DNA of 64,000 nucleotides from Actinomadura mexicana (lineage in GTDB: Bacteria > Actinomycetota > Actinomycetes > Streptosporangiales > Streptosporangiaceae): the NCBI RefSeq assembly GCF_900188105.1, contig NZ_FZNP01000011.1, forward strand, positions 186,001 to 250,000, in the 5' to 3' direction. The notes under the pieces were generated by a model that saw nothing but the letters and a program-made list of their open reading frames with translations, did not search any database and had not been told where the DNA came from. Position numbers and translations under genes: made by a program. Shown here piece after piece: positions 9,338 to 18,834 of the stretch. Every line of letters starts with the position of its first letter. Position 1 is the first letter of the stretch.

Positions 9338-9688
9338 GTGAAACATCAGGAGTTCTATACGACCCTTGCCCAGGTCTACCCTGTGCTTCTGCTCGCGTTG
9401 CTGTGGGACTCCCGCTACCTGGAGAACCTGCGCGTCCGGGAAAGGCGGCACCGCCGCGACGATCCGGTTGACGGCGTGTGGTTCTGGACGAAGGGGCGGG
9501 TACGGGCCTACACCATCGTGCTCACCGTGCTGATCCTCGGCGGGCTCGGTACCGTGGTACTCGGCCTGGCCGGGCTCTTCGAGGACAGCGTCGTTCTGCG
9601 GACCTCCCTCGGCGGGACCTTTGTGCTGACCCTGGTGACGCTCCTGGTACGGGTCTGGGGCCAGGTCGTCGTTGCCACCCGGAGTTGA
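9338..9688 (+). CDS. Small integral membrane protein
   Basis: 116 residues from a GTG start. There are three hydrophobic helices: about 9-24 (LAQVYPVLLLALLWDS), 58-80 (YTIVLTVLILGGLGTVVLGLAG) and 89-107 (LGGTFVLTLVTLLVRVW). A basic loop (RVRERRHRRDD) lies between the first two. No family recognised. The ribosome site is weak. The gene converges on the defence-like operon, whose last gene ends 22 bp away. It may be a stand-alone actinobacterial hypothetical or a leftover of a larger locus. Confidence 0.6.
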   Translation: MKHQEFYTTLAQVYPVLLLALLWDSRYLENLRVRERRHRRDDPVDGVWFWTKGRVRAYTIVLTVLILGGLGTVVLGLAGLFEDSVVLRTSLGGTFVLTLVTLLVRVWGQVVVATRS

Positions 9689-9709
9689 CGCCCTGAGCAC
9701 CGCCGCGGG

Positions 9710-11959
9710 TCATTCTGCGTCCGCCAGCGGAAGGATGAGGTCGAAGTGGGCGCCGACGTAGACGGGGTGGCCGTCGGTCGCGGAGGCGAGCAGCAACTCG
9801 CCCCCGAACTCGCCGGCGAGCCGCCGGGCCAGGTAGAGCCCCTCCCCGTCGGCTGCCGGGCGGTTGCCCTCCCCGCGCCGGAAGATCAGGTGCTCGCTGC
9901 CGGGGTAATCGACGCCGGGTCCGGTGTCCTGGACGGAGATGATCACGTCCTTCCGGACCGTTCGGGCGGCGAACCGGACGGTTCCCCCGCCCTCGCCCAG
10001 GGCGTCGAACGCGTTGCGGAGCAGTTCGCGCAGTGTGGCCCGCAGCGGTAGATCGCTCGCGGCGACGAGGATGCCGGATCCGACCTCCACCTCGATCATC
10101 ACCTTGGAGTTGAGGGACGCGGCCTCGGCGGCCAACCTCTTGACGAGCTCGCCGATGTCGGTGACGCCGTGGGGGTCGGCGGCGAGCGCGGCGTTGGTCT
10201 CCTCGCGCCATGTTCCCATCGGGTCGGGTGCGGCCTCCCCGGCCTCACTCAGCCGGTCGAGGGCCGCGGTGAGCAGGTCGTCGGACTGCTCGGCCAGCAG
10301 GATCAGTGCCCCGCACTCGCGAAATTGCAGGCTCGTGCCGGTTCGCTCGACGAGCGGGACCGTGGAGAGTTCGGCGAGCCCCGCCGGGAAGAACCGTTCC
10401 AGCTCCGAGTCGTCGCAGGCCAGCGCCATTTCCAGGACGAGGTCCTCCTCGTTCACCGGGTCGCCGGGCGGCGCGGCGGCCAGCAACGCCCAGAAGGCCG
10501 CCTCCCCGGCGGCCGAACCGGCGAGCGGTTCCAGGAGGGCACTCGCAACGGCCGCCGCCAACTGGGGCCGCAACACGTTGTCCATTGAGGGTGTGCGCAT
10601 CCGGGACTCAGCGAGGAACTCCAGGTAGAGGTGCACGAGCGCCGGTTCGAGTGCGGTCTCGAAGGCCAGCGCCGCGGTGAGCGCGAGATCGCCGAGCCCG
10701 GTCAGGTCGACGATCCAGGAAAGGCGCGCCCACCGCTCGCCGGGCGCGCCGAGCCGCTCGGCGAGTTCGGCCGGTGATCCACCGGTGAACGCGGCCAGCG
10801 GCCACCACTCACCGACGGTGCGCAGCAGCACGGCGGACCGCTTCGAGCGCAGCCGGCCGAGCCCGATCAGATCGTCAAGGGTGATGAGGGCGCAGTCGGC
10901 ACGGCCGGCGCGGGCCTCTGGCCCCAGCGCCGGCCCGACGGCGACGTGCGGGCCCAGCTTCTGCAGCTCGGGAAGGGTGCGCCGCTCGGGCTCGCCGACG
11001 AACAGGTCCACCGTGCCCGTGGGCCGGAAGATCTCGGTCCCCGGTTCGCCGAACAGCCCGTTGAGGGTCGTGAGGTAGCCGCCCTCGACCGGGTGCACCG
11101 TCCGTGCCCCGGGCTCCAGGCCGAGGAACCTTTCGAGCGCGTCGGCGAAGGCCGCGGCCGACTCGTTTCCTCCCTCGCGGAGCCGGTCGTAGGCGAGGAA
11201 CAGTTCGTTCTCGGGGCTGCCGGGTTGGGAGGCCCAGGACTGGAAGGCCGGGAGAGCGTCGCCGGCCGCGGTCAGGTGCCACCGCAGCAGGGTCTCGGCG
11301 GACTCCTTGCCCGCCCAGTGCGGCAGCCGCGGCACGGTGGCAGGCCCCGAGAGCCGGTCCTCGGGATGGGCGAGAAGCTGCTCCACTGACTGCCATTGGC
11401 CGTTCTCGACCAGTGCGGAGCACGCCGCCGCCCAGTCTCCGTCCGCCGTTCCGAAAGCGTCGATCCGCTTGCGGAGGTCGCTTCGCTTCGCCTCGACCCG
11501 CTCGCCGAGATCCTGGGCGAGCTCGGCCAGCCGGCGCTCGGCGTCGGGCCAGGAACGGTCGGCGAGCGCGACGAGCGCCTGCCGATCGTAGGTGAGGTCG
11601 AGGCCCGCGCGCTCGGCGGAGCCGGCCAGCTCGTCCAGGCGTTGCAGGAGCTGCTGGCGGCGTCCGGCGCGGGCCGATTCCACCAGTTTGGCCGGCGACG
11701 CGAGCGCTTGGGACTTCAGCGTGTCGGACGCGTCGAGCATCACCGCTTCGGCGACGTGGAACCGGCCCGCCTTGACGATCGCCTCGAACGCCCCGCGCTC
11801 GCCGAGTCCTCGGGCGAGTCCCATGAGCGCGGCCCTGGCCAGTTCCGCGTGCTCCGGAGGATCGGCGTCGCCGGCGAGCCTCTCCATGAGGTCGGGCAGC
11901 CGGAACCGGAGGGGCCATCGCTCCAGCAGCCGCACCAGCGGATCCGATCGTTCGGTCAC
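9710..11959 (-). CDS. Large protein with C-terminal GHKL (HATPase_c) domain, last gene of the candidate defence operon
   Basis: 749 residues from GTG 11959, which overlaps the stop of the upstream gene by 4 nt (GTGA). The final ~150 residues are a GHKL ATP-binding domain: N box LRELLRNAFDALG (about 640), G1 VQDTGPGVD (about 676) and G2-like EGLYLARRLAGEFGG (about 707). The first ~580 residues are mostly helical, contain no transmembrane segment, no PAS/HAMP and no phospho-acceptor His box, and match nothing I know. It is therefore not an ordinary sensor kinase. GHKL domains also drive MORC, Hsp90, MutL and gyrase-type machines, some of them in defence loci. Strict coupling to the PLD-like gene suggests they act in one complex. 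An upstream in-frame extension is rejected because it would overlap that gene by more than 260 nt. Confidence 0.75.
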   Translation of the reverse strand: MTERSDPLVRLLERWPLRFRLPDLMERLAGDADPPEHAELARAALMGLARGLGERGAFEAIVKAGRFHVAEAVMLDASDTLKSQALASPAKLVESARAGRRQQLLQRLDELAGSAERAGLDLTYDRQALVALADRSWPDAERRLAELAQDLGERVEAKRSDLRKRIDAFGTADGDWAAACSALVENGQWQSVEQLLAHPEDRLSGPATVPRLPHWAGKESAETLLRWHLTAAGDALPAFQSWASQPGSPENELFLAYDRLREGGNESAAAFADALERFLGLEPGARTVHPVEGGYLTTLNGLFGEPGTEIFRPTGTVDLFVGEPERRTLPELQKLGPHVAVGPALGPEARAGRADCALITLDDLIGLGRLRSKRSAVLLRTVGEWWPLAAFTGGSPAELAERLGAPGERWARLSWIVDLTGLGDLALTAALAFETALEPALVHLYLEFLAESRMRTPSMDNVLRPQLAAAVASALLEPLAGSAAGEAAFWALLAAAPPGDPVNEEDLVLEMALACDDSELERFFPAGLAELSTVPLVERTGTSLQFRECGALILLAEQSDDLLTAALDRLSEAGEAAPDPMGTWREETNAALAADPHGVTDIGELVKRLAAEAASLNSKVMIEVEVGSGILVAASDLPLRATLRELLRNAFDALGEGGGTVRFAARTVRKDVIISVQDTGPGVDYPGSEHLIFRRGEGNRPAADGEGLYLARRLAGEFGGELLLASATDGHPVYVGAHFDLILPLADAE

Positions 11960-14900
11960 GAGAGCTCCTTCGCCCACTCGGACAAGGGGCCGAGCTTCTC
12001 CAGCAGGGCGATGAACGGCATGTTGTACGGATGCGGCATCGCCTCGGCCTCCGTGAACAGATCGTCCCAGCGGCGGGCCATCTCGCGGCCGAACCTCCGG
12101 CTGGCGTCGAGGACCCGTTCGCGGTCGACGGCATGCCCGGCGGCCGGTTCCGCCGGACACAGGTTCCTGGCCGTACTGACGATGGCCTCCGTCTTCTTCA
12201 GGAAGCCGCGCTGCCGCCCCCACTGCACCGAGTCCATTCCCGCCTCGCGGACCAGCCCGTCCAGGAACTCGATCACCCGGACCGGGAGGGCGCCGCGCAG
12301 TTCAGGCCGGAGCCCCGGGGTGTCGCAGGCGGCACGGATCCGGGTGAACAGCCCGTCGGGGGCGAAGAGCCGGTCATGGATCTCCCGACCCGAGACGAAG
12401 GAGAAGCGCTGCCGCAGCCGGCCCAGCTGGTCGATCGCCGCCGCCAGTTCGCGCCAGGTCTCCTCGGCCGCGAGCCGGTCGTTGAGGTCGGTCAACTCCA
12501 TGCTGATCACCGACAGCGGCAGGGCCGCGCCGACCCGGTCGTGGAAGCCCAGCGCCTCGTCGCCGAGCTCCCGCCACGCGCACGGGAGCACCTGGGCGGT
12601 TTCGCGCAGCATGTAGTCGCCCTCGTCGCTGCCCCACAGCAGCAACTCGGCGAGTGCCGAGAGCGCGCCGGTCTGGCCGGCCGGCCCCGGCGCATTGGCG
12701 AGCTCGGTGACCTCGTCGAAGATCAAGGCTCCGAGCGGGCCGACCTCCAGTGCCGCGGCCGCGATGCAGGCGTGGGCGCGGGGCCCTGCGGGCAGGAGCG
12801 TTCCGGCCAGGGCGGCCTCGACGAACGACCGGCGACCCCAGGCATCGTCGGCCAGCCACTCGGCCCATCGTGCCCGCGGCCCGGGCGGGGCCCACGCCTC
12901 CCGGGAGAGGAGGACCGCGACCCCCTTGCGCATCTCGGCAGCCGGGATCTCTGCCCGTTCCCAGCGGTCGAGGACCTCCCACGGGTCGGCGAGCCGCGCG
13001 AACCCGTCCACGACCACCGCGGCGAAGCCGCCGGGGGCGCGGGCGCCGCGGGCCTCGATCAGCAACGGCAGCGCGGTCGCGGCGGCGGCGGGCTGTTGCC
13101 GGACCTCGGCCGGTTCGGTGCGCGCCGGCGCGGTGGGAAGGGCGATGGCGGCCGCGACGCTGTCGGCGAAGACCGCGCTGTGGATCTTCAGCCCGACCTG
13201 GGTGCGCCGGCTCCGGCCGATGCCCTCCCCCTCGGCCAGCGGCGAGAAGCACCCCATCAGGACCTGGTCGTCGGACAGGACCGCGCGAATCCCGGCCCGC
13301 CCATGCCGGACGTGGATCGGGCCGGCACCGAGCCGGTCGAAGGCCTCGTCCAGCTTCGCCCCCGCGGGGCCGGGATGGAGGAGGCAGGTCAGGACCCCGG
13401 CCTCCGCACGTGCGGTCAGGACACGGGCGAGCCTGTCGTTGGCCACCCGCGGGTCGATCCGGTCGTCGGTGACCGCCAGCCGCCGCGCGGCGTCGGAGAC
13501 CGCATCGGACACGACCTTGCGGTGCGCGTTGTCGCGGACCAGTTCCACGCTCGGCACCGCGTTGGTCATCCGTCGCGCCACATCCACCAGCGCCGCGTGA
13601 TGCTCTGTCCAGCTCTCGGCCCACAGCCGCACGGTGGAGGCGTCGGCGCCCTCCGCGTCCCACTCGGGCAGGAGCGGAGCAGAGGTCTCCACCGGCTCGG
13701 CGACGTCACTGCGGGGGGTGTCGCTCAGCAGGTCGATACGCTGCCCCTTCCCCCAGGTCGGGTAGCTGTCCCGAGCCCAGACCAGCAGATCGGTGACGCA
13801 TCGGGGCGTCGCCGGGCCGTCCGCGGCCGGCTCGACCAGAACGGCGATACGGGACGAGTCGCGTTCGTGACCGCGCGCCAGCGGGCCGGTGGACCCCACC
13901 AGTGCCCGCAGGTTGTCCTGGATCACCACGCAGGCGTTCGTCTGCGCGCTGAGCGTGTCGATCGAGACCTGCGCCGGGTACCTGGCCAGCATCTCGCTCA
14001 GGGCCGCGTCGACCCGCTGCGGCAACGTCTCTTCCGGCTGGCGGCCCCAGAGCAGCGCGAGCTGAACGCCCCGCCGGAGCGCCTCGTCGAGGACGGGGAG
14101 GAATCGGTGCAGGACCTCGTATTCGATCTGGGGACTGGAAATCACTATCTGCCGCTCGGCCCGTTTGATCAGGTCCGTTGTGGCCCACAGCTGACCGGAC
14201 GAGCGTTCCACGATGTGCGCCGAGGCGCGGGAGTCGGCCAGCTCGTCCAGCCGCTCCTCCAGGGCGAACGCCAGTTCCTGGAGCTCCTCCTGGTCAGCGG
14301 CGATCTCACTTGCGGGCGACCGGGAAAGACCGGCGACCTTGCGTTCCAGCCGCGCCAGCTGCGCGCCCAGTCCCACCGGCTCCGGCGGGGTGGGGCCGGC
14401 GATCTTGGTCAGCGTCCGGGTCAGGACGTGCTCGGGATACCGCTCGACGAAGTCGGCCAGGTGATCGGTCAACCGCCTGCTCGCTCGCGCGCCCCACTTG
14501 TGCCCCTCCCGCACGGTGAAGGCCATGCGGCCGGTGGCCGGCTCGGTGTGCGCGCTCACCCTCGTCCGGAGATAGCGCAGCTCCGTCGGCGGACGCAGCA
14601 GCGGGTTGCCGAAGCTCACGTCGCGGACGTTGGACCGTTTCCCGGCCGCGCGCTCGCGCTCCAACACTCGCCGGACCGCGACGAGAAGGTCCCCATGCGG
14701 CAGGTCCGACGCATCGGTGTCGCTCTGCAGCGGAACGCCGAGCAGCCCTTCGTGGATGCTCGGAACACCGTCGTCCTCCGCGAAGAACTGGCCTGATATC
14801 GGTTCGAGGAGGAATTTCTGCCAGGTCCGCTTGTCGGACTCCAGCCTCTTCTCCTCGTCGACGAGCGCGGCCTGGGCGCTCTCGGTCAGCTCGAGGAGGC

Positions 14901-15132
14901 TGGAGTCGAAATCGATGCTCACGTGCCCGGCGCTCCACAGGTCCCGCACGACGTCCAGGACGATCCGGTCGGGCAGCACGAAGAGCTCGCCCAGCTCCTC
15001 GATGGTGTCGATGCCGCCGCTGATCGCCCGGGCCACCAGTTCGGTGAGCGTCGTCATGCCGCGCTCCGGCCCGAGCATGACTTGCAGTGTGACGAAGCGG
15101 CAGGGGAGGGCGAGCGTGATTATCCGGTCCAC
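11956..15132 (-). CDS. Winged-helix protein with two degenerate phospholipase-D half-sites (MkoB-like position)
   Basis: 1058 residues from GTG 15132, with GGAGGAG about 4 nt upstream; it overlaps the helicase gene stop by 13 nt. The N-terminal part (about 25-90) looks like a winged helix (TIEELGELFVLPDRIVLDVV). A coiled-coil stretch lies near 270-305. Then comes a PLD-type fold: QLWATTDLIKRAERQIVISS (about 315), a first half-site NACVVIQD followed by GSTG, and a second half-site GIRAVLSD followed by MGCF. In the HxKx4D consensus the first site has N399/C401/D406 and the second G614/R616/D621. Both catalytic His and the first Lys are thus lost and the second Lys is Arg. In Mokosh type I the partner of the helicase is a PLD protein; here it may be a structural or nucleic-acid-binding pseudo-enzyme. 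The C-terminal 400 residues are unassigned. Confidence 0.75.
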   Translation of the reverse strand: MDRIITLALPCRFVTLQVMLGPERGMTTLTELVARAISGGIDTIEELGELFVLPDRIVLDVVRDLWSAGHVSIDFDSSLLELTESAQAALVDEEKRLESDKRTWQKFLLEPISGQFFAEDDGVPSIHEGLLGVPLQSDTDASDLPHGDLLVAVRRVLERERAAGKRSNVRDVSFGNPLLRPPTELRYLRTRVSAHTEPATGRMAFTVREGHKWGARASRRLTDHLADFVERYPEHVLTRTLTKIAGPTPPEPVGLGAQLARLERKVAGLSRSPASEIAADQEELQELAFALEERLDELADSRASAHIVERSSGQLWATTDLIKRAERQIVISSPQIEYEVLHRFLPVLDEALRRGVQLALLWGRQPEETLPQRVDAALSEMLARYPAQVSIDTLSAQTNACVVIQDNLRALVGSTGPLARGHERDSSRIAVLVEPAADGPATPRCVTDLLVWARDSYPTWGKGQRIDLLSDTPRSDVAEPVETSAPLLPEWDAEGADASTVRLWAESWTEHHAALVDVARRMTNAVPSVELVRDNAHRKVVSDAVSDAARRLAVTDDRIDPRVANDRLARVLTARAEAGVLTCLLHPGPAGAKLDEAFDRLGAGPIHVRHGRAGIRAVLSDDQVLMGCFSPLAEGEGIGRSRRTQVGLKIHSAVFADSVAAAIALPTAPARTEPAEVRQQPAAAATALPLLIEARGARAPGGFAAVVVDGFARLADPWEVLDRWERAEIPAAEMRKGVAVLLSREAWAPPGPRARWAEWLADDAWGRRSFVEAALAGTLLPAGPRAHACIAAAALEVGPLGALIFDEVTELANAPGPAGQTGALSALAELLLWGSDEGDYMLRETAQVLPCAWRELGDEALGFHDRVGAALPLSVISMELTDLNDRLAAEETWRELAAAIDQLGRLRQRFSFVSGREIHDRLFAPDGLFTRIRAACDTPGLRPELRGALPVRVIEFLDGLVREAGMDSVQWGRQRGFLKKTEAIVSTARNLCPAEPAAGHAVDRERVLDASRRFGREMARRWDDLFTEAEAMPHPYNMPFIALLEKLGPLSEWAKELS

Positions 15133-18100
15133 GGCTCCTCCAACGCGGTGGCCTTGACGACCCTGCCGTAGAGGTTGACCGTCTCGGCGACGTTCTGCCA
15201 GGACTCCCCGCCGTGCCGGCCGAACAGGTCAAGGTTGCCCACCAAGACGAGCAGGCGCTTGGCCCGGGACAGCAGAACGTTGGCGACCTCGTCCCTTCCC
15301 ACGTGACCGACGTTGCTCTGGACGGTGTCGCCGAAGGGGGTCGAGCGGACCAGGGACACGATGACGCGATCGGCCTCTCTCCCTTGGAAGGAGTGGACCG
15401 TGTGCACCCGGTCCTTGAGCAGTGGCCGCTTCGCGAGCCGCAGGCGCTGCATCCGGTACGGGGTGAGCACGACAAGGCCGCCCTTGTCCTCTGGAGGCTG
15501 TGCCGACGGCAGGGGCGCGGGCGTCATCAGGGCGACCAGGCGTTCGACGAGCTCGACCTCGCCTTCGTTGAACCAGCACCGCGTGTCGCGGAAGCCGGCG
15601 CAGCCGGCGGTGTCGATCCAGACCAGCGGGGCCCCGGCGATGCACTCCGGCACGGTCACCCCGTGGTCCTTGTCGGTCTCCGGCCGCTGGGTGTCGAGGA
15701 AGCTCAGCGAGAGGCCGGTGCCGTCCACTTTCTCCGGGACGACGGGGTAGAACGTCCGGCCGACCGGCTCCGCGATGGTCGAGTGCATGCGGAACTGGAG
15801 CTTCAGCCGATCCAGTGGGACCGCTGGGGTGTCGGAGCCGGAGTCGTCCCGCCGGGTCTCGAAGATCGAGCCGAAGAGCCTGAGCGCCTTCATGCGCTCC
15901 TTCCGCAGCTTGTAGTGCCGCATGATACGAGGATCGCGGTTGCCGTCGAGGCTCTCCAGGAACTGCTCCAGCTCCAGCTCGCGGTGGGCGCCGAGCTGAC
16001 GGTGGTCGCCGATCAGCGACCACCGGAAGCCCAGGACCAATGGCACGATCAGCTCGGTGGGCCATGCCTTGGCGGCCTCCTCCACGATGATCCAGTCGAA
16101 GACGTCGCTGTGCCCGTCCTCGCCGTGCCCGAGCATGGCGGCCTGGGAGGTGGTGGCCAGGATGACGCTCGCGCCGGCGTTGATCCGGTCGGCCAGCTCG
16201 ATCTGGTTCGTGCGGACCAGTCCAAGCCAGCGTTCGGCGATCTCGCTATGGACGCCGTTCAGCGGAGTGGGCAGGCGGGACGGGGGATTCTTCTGGAACC
16301 TCCGCCGGGTGTCCTCATCGAGCTGATCGGGGTGGAGCAGCCAGGTCAGCGTGTCGGTTATCTTCGTCGTCAGCTGCTCGGTCAGTTCGACCAGCGTGTG
16401 CTTCTTGACGGCGTCCACGGCGATCTTCTCGGGGTTCGACGTCTCCCGCAGGATCAGGGTCGTGTCCGGGAGGATCTGGATGAGGTTCTTGGCCAAATGG
16501 TCGAGCGCGTAGTTCGACTGGGCACTCACCAGGACCCGCGCACCTCTCTCATGCTCCAGGAACCGGCGGATCGCGACGGCGGCCACGAGGGTCTTGCCCG
16601 TTCCCGGTGGGCCTTGGAGAGCGTAGAAGGGCTGCAGCGAGAGCATGTTCTGGATCACGGATGGAGCTTCGCCCTGCAGCTTCTTGTGGAGTCCGGGCTT
16701 GATCTCATCGCTGAACTCCCACCGTCCTCGTCCGAGGTCGATCGCCCAGGGAGTGCGCAGCATCCGCAACAGGCCGGATTGGAACTTCAGGAGGCTCACC
16801 GCTCGCTCTTGGCGAAGAAGGCTGACGAAGCTGCCCCCGTCGTCGGAGGGCCGGATCCACCCGGAATCCGGGACGGCGACGACCTTGTCGCGGGGACGGA
16901 CGACAGCCGTAAGGTCGTCCTTGCGCCGTACGAAGTCGACCACCATCGAGCTGCGCGAGAAGCGTGGTCCGGACGTTTGCGCCTCCTCGATCTGGAAAGC
17001 GTCCTCCTTGTCGGTCTCCATTTCTTCGAGGAACAGGCCCAGGGGCGGTCGCCGCCGCTTTTCGCTGGTGTAGGCGGACAGTAAGGGGTTGTCGTGTTTC
17101 CACGTGTCGTCGCGGGCCTTGTCGAACTGGATGGTGGCGTCGCCCAGGGCGCCCGATGCGCCGTCGACGCGTTTGAAGGCGTACTTGCGGGCGTCCAGTT
17201 CCGCACGCTGGTAGGAGAGGAGGAAGTCGATCGACTCGGCGAAGTCCCGGTCCTCGTCGCGCTGGCGCTCGGCCGCCTCCAGCTCTTCGGTCAGCGGGCT
17301 CCAGCTCGGCCGCCCGCTGCGTTCGGCGGTGAGGTCCTGCCCTTTTCGGAACGCCACCAGCTTGAGCGGGCTGACCTTCTTGAACACTTTTGAGTTGACC
17401 AGGTTCTTCGCGCGCGAGTGCTCGCTCAGGTACTTGATGATAAGAGTGTCCTTGTGGGTCTCACCTCGCCCTCTGGCTCGCTGGTACTCGTCGTAGTAGA
17501 AGGCGCAGAACCATACGGCGCGTGCTCCGACGAGAACCCATCTGGCCTCCCGGAGGCGTTGCTCGTCGTCGATGGCGTAGCCGAGGGCGCCGTCGGGGGA
17601 GTAGACCAGCTTTGCGTCTCCCAGTTCCTTGGTAAGGAAATCTCTGAGCTCGTCCCTGCCGATCGGATCGGCCGGACTGTGCGAAAGCCATTTTCGTTCC
17701 TGGTAGAGCGGGGTGACCGATTCTTTCGGCATGAACGCGACCAGCCGGGGCGTCTCATCGGTCTCCTTCTCCCAGTAGGCGCGAATACCCTGCCAGTGCC
17801 TGTCCAGGTGCGAGAGAACCTGGAACGCGGTGTCGCGCACCTGGTTCGAGTGGCGCATCATGCGTAGCAGCACCTGGATCAATGGTCTTGGCAGGTGGTT
17901 GTGCTGCCTCCCGAGGTGTCGCCGCATCTCGGCGTGGAGTTCGTTGAGTGCGGCGGCCTTGGCGGGCCCGTCGGGCGCCTCCTCCACTTTCTCGTACGCC
18001 TCCGGCAGCACCTCCGGAATAGCGCCGCAGAACCACTCCCAGCCGAGGACGCCCAAGCCGAACACGTCGGTGGTGAAATACTCGCGGCGAACTCCGGGCC

Positions 18101-18782
18101 GATTGTTGAAGAGCAGCTCGTGGGTTTCCGGGGCCAGAAAGGCCAGGTGCCGGCTCAGTTCGACGTTCGGCGGCGGCACCAGGTACAGTTCGCGGATCAC
18201 ACTCCAATGGCGGGACGAGTCGCCGATCGGTCCTCGCCGGACCAGGTTCCCGATGAGCGTGCTCATCTCGAACCGGCTGATGACGATCTCGTCGTTCTCC
18301 CCCTCGCGGAGCGCGCCCAGGCTCAGATTGCGGTGCATCATGCGGGCGTCGTTGATTCTGGACAGCCCGTCGATCAGCATGGTGAGCCGGTCGAGCGCCT
18401 CCAGGGGATCCGCTGCGGCGAGCTCGATCCATTTTCCGGCGTCGAGAGGGCGGCCGGGAATCCTGGTGAGGGTGAACGCGATTCTCTCCGCCGCCTCGAA
18501 GCTGCCCGTGACGATCTCGGGTAACGCTGGATGGCGCAGTGCCTGGAAGCGCAGCAGGCTCCGGACCTCCTGCTCCCAGAGCTGACCCGCGAAACCGCGG
18601 ATCTGGTGGAAGATGGTCAGCTCGAAGGTGTCGGTCTGGTCTCCGGGCCGTTCGAGTTCCGCGCGCGACAGAATGCCCGGCACGACGTACTCCGGACCGG
18701 AACGGAGCTCGTACGGGCCGTGGATGGCCGTCGGCCGGCAGAACAGGCGCTGCACCAGATCGGTGAGCTCGCTAAGGTCCAT
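15120..18782 (-). CDS. Upf1/DNA2-like SF1 helicase with N-terminal kinase-like domain (MkoA-like)
   Basis: 1220 residues from ATG 18782 (GAGAGGTGGGG just upstream). About residues 40-330 form a protein-kinase-like fold: MHRNLSLGAL in the catalytic-loop place (HRD to HRN, near 150), no DFG, but a kept FLAPETHE and TTDVFGLGVLGWEWFCG. It is probably a pseudokinase. About 700-1200 is a COG1112-type SF1 helicase with motif I QGPPGTGKT (near 725), Ia VLVSAQSNYALDHL, II VEEAAKAWP (near 897), III GDHRQLG, IV QFRMHSTIAEPV (near 994), V HTVHSFQGREADRVIVSLVRS (near 1129) and VI LLSRAKRLLVLVGN. Helicase residues look intact, so ATP-driven RNA or DNA translocation is expected. Kinase-like domain plus SF1 helicase followed by a PLD-fold gene is the Mokosh type I layout. 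It lies 52 bp after the caspase gene. Confidence 0.88.
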   Translation of the reverse strand: MDLSELTDLVQRLFCRPTAIHGPYELRSGPEYVVPGILSRAELERPGDQTDTFELTIFHQIRGFAGQLWEQEVRSLLRFQALRHPALPEIVTGSFEAAERIAFTLTRIPGRPLDAGKWIELAAADPLEALDRLTMLIDGLSRINDARMMHRNLSLGALREGENDEIVISRFEMSTLIGNLVRRGPIGDSSRHWSVIRELYLVPPPNVELSRHLAFLAPETHELLFNNRPGVRREYFTTDVFGLGVLGWEWFCGAIPEVLPEAYEKVEEAPDGPAKAAALNELHAEMRRHLGRQHNHLPRPLIQVLLRMMRHSNQVRDTAFQVLSHLDRHWQGIRAYWEKETDETPRLVAFMPKESVTPLYQERKWLSHSPADPIGRDELRDFLTKELGDAKLVYSPDGALGYAIDDEQRLREARWVLVGARAVWFCAFYYDEYQRARGRGETHKDTLIIKYLSEHSRAKNLVNSKVFKKVSPLKLVAFRKGQDLTAERSGRPSWSPLTEELEAAERQRDEDRDFAESIDFLLSYQRAELDARKYAFKRVDGASGALGDATIQFDKARDDTWKHDNPLLSAYTSEKRRRPPLGLFLEEMETDKEDAFQIEEAQTSGPRFSRSSMVVDFVRRKDDLTAVVRPRDKVVAVPDSGWIRPSDDGGSFVSLLRQERAVSLLKFQSGLLRMLRTPWAIDLGRGRWEFSDEIKPGLHKKLQGEAPSVIQNMLSLQPFYALQGPPGTGKTLVAAVAIRRFLEHERGARVLVSAQSNYALDHLAKNLIQILPDTTLILRETSNPEKIAVDAVKKHTLVELTEQLTTKITDTLTWLLHPDQLDEDTRRRFQKNPPSRLPTPLNGVHSEIAERWLGLVRTNQIELADRINAGASVILATTSQAAMLGHGEDGHSDVFDWIIVEEAAKAWPTELIVPLVLGFRWSLIGDHRQLGAHRELELEQFLESLDGNRDPRIMRHYKLRKERMKALRLFGSIFETRRDDSGSDTPAVPLDRLKLQFRMHSTIAEPVGRTFYPVVPEKVDGTGLSLSFLDTQRPETDKDHGVTVPECIAGAPLVWIDTAGCAGFRDTRCWFNEGEVELVERLVALMTPAPLPSAQPPEDKGGLVVLTPYRMQRLRLAKRPLLKDRVHTVHSFQGREADRVIVSLVRSTPFGDTVQSNVGHVGRDEVANVLLSRAKRLLVLVGNLDLFGRHGGESWQNVAETVNLYGRVVKATALEEPWTG

Positions 18783-18834
18783 CCCCACCTCTCGATTATG
18801 GCTTTCCGTAGTGGCCCTTCCTTCGATCCGGGGA

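Noticed and set aside
9710-11959. Classification of the GHKL protein as a two-component histidine kinase
   Set aside because: No His-box, sensor domain, membrane helix or response-regulator neighbour is present.
11960-12223. N-terminal extension of the GHKL gene
   Set aside because: The extension overlaps the upstream gene by more than 260 nt and reads as low-complexity Arg/Gly. GTG 11959 with a GTGA overlap is far more likely.
12031-14796. Long open frame (over 900 codons) on the plus strand opposite the PLD-fold gene
   Set aside because: It is exactly antisense to a gene with recognisable domains and coupled start. Its translation is Arg/Gly/Pro-rich without motifs. Long antisense frames are usual in high-GC codon-biased genes.
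15213-17084. Plus-strand open frame of over 600 codons opposite the helicase gene
   Set aside because: Antisense shadow of the helicase; it reads as the complement of conserved motifs and has no ribosome site or domain.
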